The notes beneath the pieces were generated by a model. That model was not told where the DNA came from, searched no databases, and saw nothing but the letters and a program-made list of their open reading frames with translations. From contig NZ_CP053452.2 of NCBI RefSeq assembly GCF_013128195.2, positions 8,804,001 to 8,868,000 of the forward strand: 64,000 nt of DNA, given 5' to 3'. A program made the position numbers and the translations under genes. This document shows positions 16,785-24,709 of the stretch, piece by piece. Each line of letters opens with the position of its first letter. The first letter of the stretch is position 1. This DNA is from Frigoriglobus tundricola. GTDB taxonomy: Bacteria > Planctomycetota > Planctomycetia > Gemmatales > Gemmataceae.

Positions 16785-17096
16785 ATGATGCTGCGCACAT
16801 GGCTACCGCGGTTCGGCTTCGCGGCGCTGGCTCTGGCGCTCTGGGCCGGATCGGCACAACCTGCCGCCGCGCAGGAGCCGCCGCTGCCGCGGATGTCCTA
16901 CTACCCCTACTACTACTTCCCCCACAGCTACTGGCCGCAGAACTCGCCGACGTGGCCGGAGCCGAAGGGCCACCCCTACGTCCGCCCGCCGGCGTACATG
17001 TCGTACCCCGCATTCAAGGAACCGGGCTGGCGCTACGAACTGTGGACCCCGATGCGGTACTACCGCGGGAACCACTTCTGGCTCGACCAGTTCTAA
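16785..17096 (+). CDS. Small secreted Tyr/Pro/Trp-rich protein
   Basis: A 103-residue protein with a clear signal peptide (about 1-29, ending AQPAAAQEPP). The mature part is only about 75 residues and rich in Tyr, Pro and Trp (SYYPYYYFPHSYWPQ; later WRYELWTPMRYYRG and NHFWLDQF). It resembles a short planctomycete family without a proven function; a structural envelope role is inferred from composition only. AGGAGG (16776-16781) precedes two tandem ATGs; the second (16788) has the better 6-nt spacing, so the true protein may be one residue shorter. Confidence 0.72.
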   Translation: MMLRTWLPRFGFAALALALWAGSAQPAAAQEPPLPRMSYYPYYYFPHSYWPQNSPTWPEPKGHPYVRPPAYMSYPAFKEPGWRYELWTPMRYYRGNHFWLDQF

Positions 17097-17122
17097 AATC
17101 GAGTCACTCGTCGTACTTTCGC

Positions 17123-17173
17123 AAGTCGTAGAGTCGAAGACCAGAATAGCCCAGGTCTTCGACTCTACGACTT
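17123..17173. repeat. Perfect 20-bp inverted repeat, convergent terminator
   Basis: Arms 17123-17142 and 17154-17173 are exactly complementary around an 11-nt loop. The element lies between the convergent stops of the small secreted protein and the RHH/zinc-ribbon gene. Ends and centre match the longer hairpin at 14381-14477, so both belong to one repeat family. Confidence 0.82.
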
Positions 17174-17187
17174 CCGACTTTCCGCTC

Positions 17188-17628
17188 TCAAGCGTGCGAA
17201 TGCACCTTCTTGAAGTGTTCGGCCACCTTCTCCATCATCACGTGCCAGCCGCAATCATCACACGGCGGAACGGCCGGGTAGCACTTTGAGCAGTAGAGCG
17301 GTCCGCCCTTGAGAAACTGTTCGAGCCGGTCCTTGTCGGCGGGTACGGCCCCCTCGGCGGAAAGCGGAAACGCGACGGCCGTCTTGCACTTCTCGCACGG
17401 GCGCGTCGAATGGTGCTCGATGACGTGCTCGAAGTGATTGTGGATGCCAGACGGAACGACGCCCGACCCGGTGCAGAGCGGACACGTCATGTTGAACTGG
17501 GCGAGGATCGCCCGGCGGATGAACTCGCTCTTGTTCGGGAGCCGGTCCAGGAACGCTGCCAAGTCACCGTCCACCTTGAAGGCCACGATTTCCGATTTCT
17601 CGGTTTTCTCCTTCTTTTCCTTCGACAT
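17188..17628 (-). CDS. Ribbon-helix-helix protein with four CxxC zinc knuckles
   Basis: A 146-residue protein. After a Lys/Glu-rich start, residues about 14-45 (VAFKVDGDLAAFLDRL, then KSEFIRRAILAQF) read as a ribbon-helix-helix (CopG/MetJ-like) DNA-binding unit. Four cysteine pairs follow: CPLC (49-52), CEKC (78-81), CSKC (113-116) and CDDC (123-126). Histidines lie around FEHVIEHH and FKKVHSHA, suggesting two or more structural zinc sites. A DNA-binding, metal-containing regulator is the best guess. It is monocistronic and convergent with the small secreted protein across a strong hairpin. Confidence 0.65.
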   Translation of the reverse strand: MSKEKKEKTEKSEIVAFKVDGDLAAFLDRLPNKSEFIRRAILAQFNMTCPLCTGSGVVPSGIHNHFEHVIEHHSTRPCEKCKTAVAFPLSAEGAVPADKDRLEQFLKGGPLYCSKCYPAVPPCDDCGWHVMMEKVAEHFKKVHSHA

Positions 17629-17711
17629 GACGAACCTCGGCAGCGTGAACGGCGTTTTACGCTATTGTACCTTCGGCCATCCGGTTCAGCAAGTCGGGCG
17701 AACGCCGCGGC

Positions 17712-18032
17712 CTATCGCCGCTTCCTGGCCGGCAACTTCATTTCCATGATCGCTCCGTCCTTCACCACAACGCCAAACTTCATTGCCCTTTCGGCTTTCG
17801 GGCTCCCCAGCCCTTTCACGGCGTCGTCGTAAGACATGGTGTCGGCGTGGCCGTCCGGATCCACTGCGAGGAACCGGGTCGTCTCTGTGATCTTGTACAC
17901 GCTCTCGGCGGCCCCCTCCTTGACCGTCACCGTCTTCTTGTCCTTGTCGAATTTCAGGAGCGTCACGTCAACAGCCGCCGCCAGGCCGCACAGGAACAGC
18001 ACACAGCCCAGCGCGAGCAGCATCTTCCGCAT
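17712..18032 (-). CDS. Small secreted protein of unknown function
   Basis: A 106-residue protein with a signal peptide (MRKMLLALGCVLFLCGLAAA) and a mature part of about 85 residues that is beta-rich (VTLLKFDKDKKTVTVKEG, VYKITETTRFL) with a basic C-terminus (KLPARKRR). No known domain is recognised. The ATG at 18032 is preferred to the longer frame because GGAGGCG lies just upstream and the signal peptide then begins at residue 1. It is divergent from the large solute-binding protein gene. Confidence 0.62.
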   Translation of the reverse strand: MRKMLLALGCVLFLCGLAAAVDVTLLKFDKDKKTVTVKEGAAESVYKITETTRFLAVDPDGHADTMSYDDAVKGLGSPKAERAMKFGVVVKDGAIMEMKLPARKRR

Positions 18033-18193
18033 GAGGCGCCTCCGGTTCCGACTCCCACCCTCATTCAAACTCGATTGAACGCGATCCCCTGCCGCGGGTC
18101 AAGGTCCACCGGGTCGAATCACGGTCCGCTCCCAGGGCACGCGGCGGCGTGATATGATCAGAGGACACGCACCGCTCCGTGTCGAGGTGATTC

Positions 18194-20926
18194 ATGACCG
18201 CTCCGTCGCGCGCCCGCCGTTCCGCGCACCGGCTTTTGGCCGCCGTCGCCGGCCTGATGACCGCGTTCGCAATCGGGGCCGTCGGCCAGCCGCCGGGAGA
18301 AGAGGAAGACCCGAAAGGCGGGGTGAAGAAAAAGGTGGTCGTCGAGGACGACCCGACCGTTAAGCCGAAAGGCAACGCCGGGCCCGGCACGGCCCCGAAC
18401 GTGCGGCTCGACGAACTCGTGCGCGGCGCGGAGGAGGCGACGCTCCCCGCGGTCAAACAGTTCTACGCCAAGTACGCCGTCCCCTTCGACCGGTTGACCG
18501 CGAAGGGCGAGGTGAGTCGCATTAAGCCCATTCCTGTGCCCCGCGGCGAGCGGTTACCGGTGCAGTTCGGGGTGCAAAGGCTGGGCGACAACGGACAGAT
18601 CGGCGACGTTCAAGGCGTGAACGCGTCCGACGTGTCGAAGCTCGAATACTACGAGGAGCTGGTGCTGGCCGACGCGAAAGCGGTTCTGGAACAGAAGCCG
18701 TTCGGAACCAAAGCCGGCACGCAAGGGTGGTCGGCCCAGGACCAACTCGCTGCGGTAGAGCGGGTCACGGCGGCGGCGCTGCGATTTCACGATTACGCCC
18801 GCGAGAACCCCCGCGAGCGCCCCATCCGGAAGGGCAAGGGCTGGGAGGACTTCCGCAAGCCGCTCGTCGAGACGCTGCGCGAGGTCCGCCTCGCCCAGCT
18901 CCGCAGCGCCGTGACCGCGAGCGACTGGGCGCGGGTGCGCGAAACCGGCAGCCGGCTCATGCTCCTCTACCCGAAGGACAACGGCGTGGCGGAGGAGGTG
19001 GCTTCCGCCCGGGTTCTGGAGGCGAAACGGTTGCTCGCGTCGGAGAAGCACTTCGACCACGTCAAGGCGCGCGAGCTGCTCGACGAGTACGAGGCCCGCT
19101 ATCCGGGGGGCGGCGGCGAACCCGTTCGCGCGCTTCGCGCGGAAATAACGGCACAGGCCCAGAAAGCGTTCACGCGGGCGAAAGACAAAAAGGCGGTGAA
19201 CGACTTGTCCACCGCCCGCGACGCGCTCGCGCAAGCCGCCGCTCTCGACCCGACCATCCCCGGCCTGCGCGACATGCAGCGCGATCTGAAGGCCGGGTAC
19301 CAGACGCTCTACGTCGGCGTCCGCGACTACCCGGAAAAGATGTCGCCGATCACGGCGCGGTTGGACAGCGAGAAGCAGGTGGTGGAGCTACTCTTCGAGG
19401 GGCTCCTCAGTGAGGTGCCGGACGATGGCGGCGGCGCCCGATACCGGCCCGGTGCGGCGCTCGCCATGCCAACTGTGGTGCCGAACGGCCGCGAGTTCGT
19501 TCTGCGCACCCAGGAGCGCAACGCGGCCAGCCCCTTCGCGTTCGAGTCCCACGACGTGGTCAGTACGCTCAAGTTCCTTCAATCGCGTCCGGACACCTGG
19601 GCCGCGTACCCGTTGGCGTGGTTGGACGACTTGCCCACTCCCAAAGACAACACGACGGTGCGGATCACCTTCAAACAGGGGCACCCGGACCCGCGGGCGC
19701 TGCTCACCTTCAAGCTCCTGCCCGCGAAGTGGATGACGGACAACAACAAGCCGGTGGACGACGCCGGGTTCGCCGAAAAGCCGTTCGGCACCGGACCGTA
19801 CAAGTTGCACATCAACCCGCGGGCGGACGGCAGCGCGGCCCGCGAGATGGTGTTCGTCGATAACCCGCTGTACGGCCGCTGGCGCGATCGGATCAACCAG
19901 CCGAACATCAAGGAGATCCGCCTCGTGGAAGTGTCCAAGCTCCCCAGCGCCGTGGACTCGTTCCGACAGGGAAGCCTGCACATTTTGACCGATGTGCCGA
20001 CGGCCGAACTGGACAAGTTCATGAGCCCGGAGGCCAACCTGGGCAACAAGGTCCAGGCGTACACCGCGACGAACAACCGGCGCGTTCACCTGCTCGCGGT
20101 GAACCACCGGCGCCCGCAGATGCAGAGCAAGGCACTGCGACAGGGCTTGTCGCTGGCCATCGACCGCGACGCGATCCTGAACGAGGTGTTTCGCGCGGGC
20201 AAGGGGGACCTCCACAAGGCGATGGGCGGTCCGTTCCCGCCGAGGAGCTGGGCCAGCCCGAAGGGTGCGGGCGGGACCCCGGCCCCGCTCGTGAACCGTG
20301 ACCTCGCGATCACCAAACTGAAGGCCTACCTCGGCGACATGGGCGCGAAGACCGACGTGACGCTCTCGTACCCCGAGCGCGACCCGCTGGCGGCGCTGGC
20401 GTGCAACAAGATCAAGGCCCAGGTGGAGGGACTGTTCAAAGACCTACCCGGCCGGAAGCTGACGATTCTGCTCGAACCGCTCCCCGTCCACGATTTGCTG
20501 CTCCGCGTGGAAGACGAGCACCGCTACGACCTCGCGTATGTGCCGTTCGAGTACCCCGACGACTGGTACCCGTACGCTCTGGGCGCGATGCTCGATCCGC
20601 TCGCGGCGGAGCGCGGCGGGCGGAACTGGATGGGGTTCCTGCAGAAGGGCACGGGCGCCGACGACCAGGACGCGCGCCTGGGCCAGCTCCTCACCGAATT
20701 GCGCGCGTACCGTGACTTCGGCCAGGTCGCAACCAAGTCGGTCGAAGTACACAAGCTGTTCAACGAGAGCGTCCCGTTCGTTCCGCTCTGGCAACTCGAC
20801 CGGCACATTCTGGTTCACAACAGCGTGAAGGTGTTCGTCGATGACTCCGACACGCCGGTCAGCCCGCGTGCGCTGAACCCGACCACGCTGTTCCAGGGCA
20901 TCGCCCGCTGGCGGCTGGAGGGGTAA
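18194..20926 (+). CDS. Family 5 extracellular solute-binding protein with long helical N-terminal extension
   Basis: A 910-residue protein, about 350 residues longer than ordinary SBP family 5 (peptide/nickel) binding proteins. A signal peptide (about 12-32) is followed by an acidic/basic linker. Helical residues about 75-370 contain TPR-like spacing (RARDALAQAAALDPTIPGL near 338-357). The SBP_bac_5 domain runs from about 375 to the end (VVELLFEGLLSEV, PFGTGPYKLHINP, LRQGLSLAIDRDAILNEVF, SVPFVPLWQLDRHIL). No ABC permease or ATPase gene is next to it. It may act in binding or sensing rather than in a dedicated transporter, or use a remote one. Confidence 0.82.
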   Translation: MTAPSRARRSAHRLLAAVAGLMTAFAIGAVGQPPGEEEDPKGGVKKKVVVEDDPTVKPKGNAGPGTAPNVRLDELVRGAEEATLPAVKQFYAKYAVPFDRLTAKGEVSRIKPIPVPRGERLPVQFGVQRLGDNGQIGDVQGVNASDVSKLEYYEELVLADAKAVLEQKPFGTKAGTQGWSAQDQLAAVERVTAAALRFHDYARENPRERPIRKGKGWEDFRKPLVETLREVRLAQLRSAVTASDWARVRETGSRLMLLYPKDNGVAEEVASARVLEAKRLLASEKHFDHVKARELLDEYEARYPGGGGEPVRALRAEITAQAQKAFTRAKDKKAVNDLSTARDALAQAAALDPTIPGLRDMQRDLKAGYQTLYVGVRDYPEKMSPITARLDSEKQVVELLFEGLLSEVPDDGGGARYRPGAALAMPTVVPNGREFVLRTQERNAASPFAFESHDVVSTLKFLQSRPDTWAAYPLAWLDDLPTPKDNTTVRITFKQGHPDPRALLTFKLLPAKWMTDNNKPVDDAGFAEKPFGTGPYKLHINPRADGSAAREMVFVDNPLYGRWRDRINQPNIKEIRLVEVSKLPSAVDSFRQGSLHILTDVPTAELDKFMSPEANLGNKVQAYTATNNRRVHLLAVNHRRPQMQSKALRQGLSLAIDRDAILNEVFRAGKGDLHKAMGGPFPPRSWASPKGAGGTPAPLVNRDLAITKLKAYLGDMGAKTDVTLSYPERDPLAALACNKIKAQVEGLFKDLPGRKLTILLEPLPVHDLLLRVEDEHRYDLAYVPFEYPDDWYPYALGAMLDPLAAERGGRNWMGFLQKGTGADDQDARLGQLLTELRAYRDFGQVATKSVEVHKLFNESVPFVPLWQLDRHILVHNSVKVFVDDSDTPVSPRALNPTTLFQGIARWRLEG

Positions 20927-20995
20927 AGCGCGAAAGAACATGCGGGGCGTTTGGCGGGCGGTTCTCATGACAGAGGGTCGAAGTGCCGGAACAAG

Positions 20996-21598
20996 GTGTC
21001 TCTCGTGCGCACACACCCCGACGCCGACGCGTTCATGCGGGCGTACCTGGAGCAGCCCGCCGACGCGACGGCGCGGCGGGTCTTCGCGGACTGGCTCGAA
21101 GAGACGGGCGAACCGCACAGCACCGCGTGGGCGCACTACATCCGCCTCAAGGTCGAGGCCGATCGATACGCACCGAACCGTCCTGAGCAACGTTTACTGA
21201 GCAAACGATCCGAAGGGTATGCGCGGCAGATTCGCTCGCGGCTCGTCGTCTCCGCGAAGTGTGTCGTCCACCACCACAGAGCACTCGAGCAACTCCTGCC
21301 ACTTCACAGAATCACAGTTCGGTTGCAAAACTTCCGCCCAGACCCCAGGTGCCTTCTATTGTTACTCGGACACATCGCGCGCACTAATTTGGCATTACCT
21401 ATTGGCCTAGATGATCAAGGACTTATATTAATTGTGTCTGACTTTTCTAATAGTAGCAAGCGATTTATTATGGAATTGAAAAACCTACTCTGCATGCCTG
21501 TCTTTGCAGTTCAAGGAATCCGAGAGGAGATTGAACGCGCCATTGCAGAGGTCTACCCGGTTCCTCAGTCATCTCGTTTTTCAGCCGCGCTTAACTGA
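20996..21598 (+). CDS. TIGR02996 domain fused to an MshEN-like (T2SS GspE N-terminal) domain
   Basis: About 200 residues. The N-terminal 50 residues are a TIGR02996 repeat-companion domain (PDADAFMRAYLEQPADATAR, RVFADWLEETG). The C-terminal about 70 residues (IARTNLALPIGLDDQGLILI, then FIMELKNLLCMPVFAVQGI and REEIERAIAEVY) resemble the MshEN domain at the N-terminus of type II secretion/pilus ATPases, some of which bind c-di-GMP. No ATPase domain follows. The start is uncertain: GTG at 20996 or 21005, or TTG at 20951. The region about 21340-21520 is visibly AT-richer than the rest of the window, with codon use unlike its neighbours. It is not in an obvious operon. Confidence 0.6.
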   Translation: MSLVRTHPDADAFMRAYLEQPADATARRVFADWLEETGEPHSTAWAHYIRLKVEADRYAPNRPEQRLLSKRSEGYARQIRSRLVVSAKCVVHHHRALEQLLPLHRITVRLQNFRPDPRCLLLLLGHIARTNLALPIGLDDQGLILIVSDFSNSSKRFIMELKNLLCMPVFAVQGIREEIERAIAEVYPVPQSSRFSAALN

Positions 21599-21640
21599 CC
21601 ACCGAACCCCGGCCCTTCCCCGCGTGTCCGTGAATTGCCC

Positions 21641-22051
21641 ATGCACGAACTGTACGAACACACCGCCGACCTGGGGCTGCGGGCGACCGCACCGGACCTC
21701 GCCACGCTGTTCGCGGAGATGGCCCGGTGCCTCGTCTCCGCGATGGTTGAAGACCCGACCGCCGTGCGCCCGACGACGGAAATGCGGTACGCGATCTCGT
21801 GTGCGGACCGCGAGCTACTGCTTGCCGACTGGCTGAGAGAACTGCTCCGGCTGTTTGAAGAGGAGCACCTGTTGCTCGCGACGTTCGATGTGAAGGTCGG
21901 CGACAGTGGCTTGATGGCCTCGCTCTGGGGCGAAACGTACGACCCCGAGCGCCACGCACTCGCGCACGAAGTGAAGGCGATCACGTATCACGAGTTGAAG
22001 GTTGTGGAACACGCCGGCGGTTGGCTCGCGGAAGTCATCGTTGACATTTAG
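21641..22051 (+). CDS. Archease
   Basis: A 136-residue archease (formerly DUF101). It begins MHELYEHTADLGLRATAPDL and contains DRELLLADWLRELLRLFEEE and the conserved C-terminal block ALAHEVKAITYHELKV. Archease speeds guanylylation of the RNA ligase RtcB and allows multiple turnover; acidic residues near the N-terminus and C-terminal loop bind the metal. The adjacent downstream gene is rtcB, confirming the assignment. A long perfect hairpin sits between them. The ATG at 21641 gives the family-typical start. Confidence 0.94.
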   Translation: MHELYEHTADLGLRATAPDLATLFAEMARCLVSAMVEDPTAVRPTTEMRYAISCADRELLLADWLRELLRLFEEEHLLLATFDVKVGDSGLMASLWGETYDPERHALAHEVKAITYHELKVVEHAGGWLAEVIVDI

Positions 22052-22169
22052 GCGAACGGCCGGCGTGAGCCGGCTGGTGAGACCGACGCTTCTCGCGCCG
22101 CGCGGTCTAGTCGAATCGCGGAACCGGCGCGAATACGTCTCACCAGCCGGCTCACGCCGGCCGTTCGCC
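22051..22169. repeat. Perfect 33-bp inverted repeat between archease and rtcB
   Basis: The arms at 22051-22083 and 22137-22169 are exact reverse complements (left arm begins GGCGAACGGCCGGCGTGAGC), separated by about 53 nt. The left arm begins at the last base of the archease stop codon, and the right arm ends 9 nt before the rtcB start, so it occupies the whole intergenic region. It could form a long stem in a shared transcript and affect rtcB translation or mRNA processing. Confidence 0.88.
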
Positions 22170-22178
22170 GGAAAAATC

Positions 22179-23642
22179 ATGAGCAAGGGCGCGTTTACCG
22201 GGCCGCTGGAACACATCGGCTGTTGCTGCCACCGCATCCCGACGAGCTACAAGGCCGGGATGCGCGTGCCCGGCCACATCTACGCCAGCGACGCGATGCT
22301 CGAGACGATCCGCAAGGACCAGGCGCCGGACCAGGTCGCGAACGTGGCGACGCTGCCGGGCATCCAGGTCGCCAGCATCGCCATGCCGGACATCCACTGG
22401 GGCTACGGCTTCTGCATCGGCGGCGTCTGCGCCACCGATCCCGAAGAAGGCGGCGTGATCTCCCCTGGGGGCGTTGGGTATGACATAAATTGTGGCGTCA
22501 GATTATTGAAGACGAATCTTTATCTGGACGACGTGAAGCACCACATGCGGGAACTGGTGAAGGCGCTGTTCTACACCATCCCGACGGGGGCCGGGCGCGC
22601 GGGGCGGTACAAGTTCAACCCCGTGGAAACGCGGCGGCTAATGGGCGAGGGGCCCCGCTTCGTCATCGACCGCGGGCTGGGCGTCGCGCGCGACCTCGAC
22701 CACACCGAGGCCAACGGCCACATCGACGGCGGCGACCCGCATCAGGTCTCCGACCACGCGGTCAAGCGCGGCGCGGAGCAGTGCGGCACGCTCGGCAGTG
22801 GCAACCACTTCCTCGAAGTGCAGGTGGTCGATAGCGTCTTCGACGCGGACGTGGCACGGGCGTTCGGCCTCGAACTGAACCAGATCTGCGTCATGATCCA
22901 CTCCGGCAGCCGCGGGCTCGGTTACCAGGTGTGCGACGACTCGCTCGCGTCCTTCCGGAACTGCCCGGTGAAGTACGGCTTCGAGTTGCCCGACCGGCAA
23001 CTCGCGTGCGCGCCGGTCGATTCGCCGGAGGGCCGCAAGTACATCGCCGCGATGCGCGCCGCCGCCAACTACGGCTTCTGCAACCGCCAACTGCTCATGC
23101 AGCAGGCCCGTGAGGTGTTCGCCGGCGTGTTCGGCCGGTCCTGGGAGGACCTGGGCATGGAGCAACTGTACGACGTCGCCCACAACATCGCGAAGCTGGA
23201 AGAGCACACGATCGAGGGCAAGAAGAAAAAGGTGTGGGTCCACCGCAAGGGCGCGACGCGGGCCTTCCCGGCGGGCCACCCCGAGGTGCCGGAGGCGTTC
23301 CGCGCCGTGGGTCAGCCGGTGATCATCCCGGGCGACATGGGCCGGGCGTCGTGGATTCTGGTCGGTTCGCAAGGCGCTATGGACAAGACCTTCGGAACCA
23401 CCTGCCACGGGGCCGGGCGGGCGATGAGCCGAACGGCCGCCCTGAAGGACGGCGTCGGCCGGAAGATCGATAAGGAACTCGAACACCGCGGCGTGATTGC
23501 AATGGCGAGTAGCCGCAACGGGCTCGCGGAGGAGCAGCCGAAGGCGTACAAGAACGTGGACGACGTGGTGGGTGTCGTTCACGACGCGGACTTGTCGCGC
23601 CGCGTCGCCCGGATGCGCCCGCTGGGCGTCATCAAGGGGTAA
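22179..23642 (+). CDS. rtcB: RNA-splicing ligase RtcB
   Basis: A 487-residue RtcB ligase. It joins 2',3'-cyclic phosphate (or 3'-phosphate) and 5'-OH RNA ends using GTP and Mn2+. Metal-site motif GGVGYDINCGVR has Asp102 and Cys105; GSGNHFLEVQ and MIHSGSRGLGYQV supply further ligands. The guanylated histidine is His410 in TTCHGAGRAMSR. Length is typical. The ATG at 22179 follows the long hairpin; upstream frame extension into the hairpin is not coding. The pair archease-rtcB is a conserved unit for RNA repair or tRNA splicing-like ligation. Confidence 0.97.
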   Translation: MSKGAFTGPLEHIGCCCHRIPTSYKAGMRVPGHIYASDAMLETIRKDQAPDQVANVATLPGIQVASIAMPDIHWGYGFCIGGVCATDPEEGGVISPGGVGYDINCGVRLLKTNLYLDDVKHHMRELVKALFYTIPTGAGRAGRYKFNPVETRRLMGEGPRFVIDRGLGVARDLDHTEANGHIDGGDPHQVSDHAVKRGAEQCGTLGSGNHFLEVQVVDSVFDADVARAFGLELNQICVMIHSGSRGLGYQVCDDSLASFRNCPVKYGFELPDRQLACAPVDSPEGRKYIAAMRAAANYGFCNRQLLMQQAREVFAGVFGRSWEDLGMEQLYDVAHNIAKLEEHTIEGKKKKVWVHRKGATRAFPAGHPEVPEAFRAVGQPVIIPGDMGRASWILVGSQGAMDKTFGTTCHGAGRAMSRTAALKDGVGRKIDKELEHRGVIAMASSRNGLAEEQPKAYKNVDDVVGVVHDADLSRRVARMRPLGVIKG

Positions 23643-23645
23643 CGG

Positions 23646-24590
23646 TCACGAACCCGGTGCCGGGTTCGCGCGGTACCACGCGACGGTCCGGGCGAGGCCC
23701 TCACGAAACGTGGTCTTCGACTCGAACCCGAACGCCGACTTCGCCCGCGCGGTGTCGAGCTTGCGCCGCGGTTGACCGTTCGGCTTGCTCGCGTCCCACT
23801 CCACCCGCCCGCGGAAGCCCGTCTCGTCGGCGATCAGCGTGACCAGATCGCGGATCGAGATCTCGAACGCCGACCCGATGTTCACCGGCTCGGCGCCGTC
23901 GTACCGCTCGGTGGCGAGGAGGATCGCTTCGGCCGCATCCTCCACGTAGAGGAACTCGCGCGTCGCCGACCCGTCGCCCCAAACGACGATCCGCTCCTCG
24001 CCCCGGTCAACGGCGTCCACGCACTTCTTGATAAGGGCCGGGATGACGTGCGATGAGGCCGGATCGAAGTTGTCGCCCGGGCCGTACAGGTTGACAGGCA
24101 AGAGGAAGATCGCGTTGTACCCGTATTCCTGGCGGTAGCCCTGAGCCTGGACGAGCATCATCTTCTTCGCCAACCCGTAGGGGGCGTTGGTCTCCTCGGG
24201 GTAGCCGTTCCACAGGTCGTCTTCCTTGAACGGAACTGGCGTGTGCTTCGGGTACGCGCACACGGTCCCAAGAGCCACGAATTTGGGGATCCGGCGCTCG
24301 TAAGCCTTGTGGATGAGTTGAGCGCCCATCATGAGGTTGTCGTAGAAGAACGAGCCCGGGTGTTCGCGGTTGGCGCCGATCCCGCCGACCCGAGCGGCCA
24401 GGTGGATCACCACGTCCGCGGGGCACGTGTCGTACATGCGGTCGATCTGATCGGCGGTCCGGAGGTCGAACTGCTGGTGCGTGGGAGCGAACACAACCGC
24501 CCCGGCGGCCCGGAGCCGCGCCACGACGTGCCGCCCCAGGAAGCCGGCCCCGCCGGTGACCAGCACCCGCCGGTTCTGAAAGAATGACAC
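23646..24590 (-). CDS. fcl: GDP-L-fucose synthase-like SDR epimerase/reductase
   Basis: About 314 residues, an extended SDR. NAD(P)-binding VLVTGGAGFLGRHV is at about 9-22, the AARVGGIGANREHP block is typical of GDP-fucose synthase, and the catalytic Tyr-x3-Lys is YGLAKK in NAPYGLAKKMMLVQ. NLYGPGDNFDP and ATREFLYVEDAAEAI are the other hallmark blocks. It converts GDP-4-keto-6-deoxymannose to GDP-L-fucose. A GDP-mannose-dehydratase-like gene lies in the same cluster (29945-30934), making a two-step route plausible. The start is taken as GTG at 24590 because the fold begins there; a longer frame overlaps the upstream glycosyltransferase gene. Confidence 0.86.
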   Translation of the reverse strand: MSFFQNRRVLVTGGAGFLGRHVVARLRAAGAVVFAPTHQQFDLRTADQIDRMYDTCPADVVIHLAARVGGIGANREHPGSFFYDNLMMGAQLIHKAYERRIPKFVALGTVCAYPKHTPVPFKEDDLWNGYPEETNAPYGLAKKMMLVQAQGYRQEYGYNAIFLLPVNLYGPGDNFDPASSHVIPALIKKCVDAVDRGEERIVVWGDGSATREFLYVEDAAEAILLATERYDGAEPVNIGSAFEISIRDLVTLIADETGFRGRVEWDASKPNGQPRRKLDTARAKSAFGFESKTTFREGLARTVAWYRANPAPGS

Positions 24591-24709
24591 GCGCGGACCC
24601 CCGTTAACGGGCACATGATCGAGACGCGCGGCCCGCGTGAGCCGCTGCGCGACAGGCGAGCATATTTTACCGACAACGGGAGGAGTGGACCGGCAGGCGC
24701 GCCGCACGT

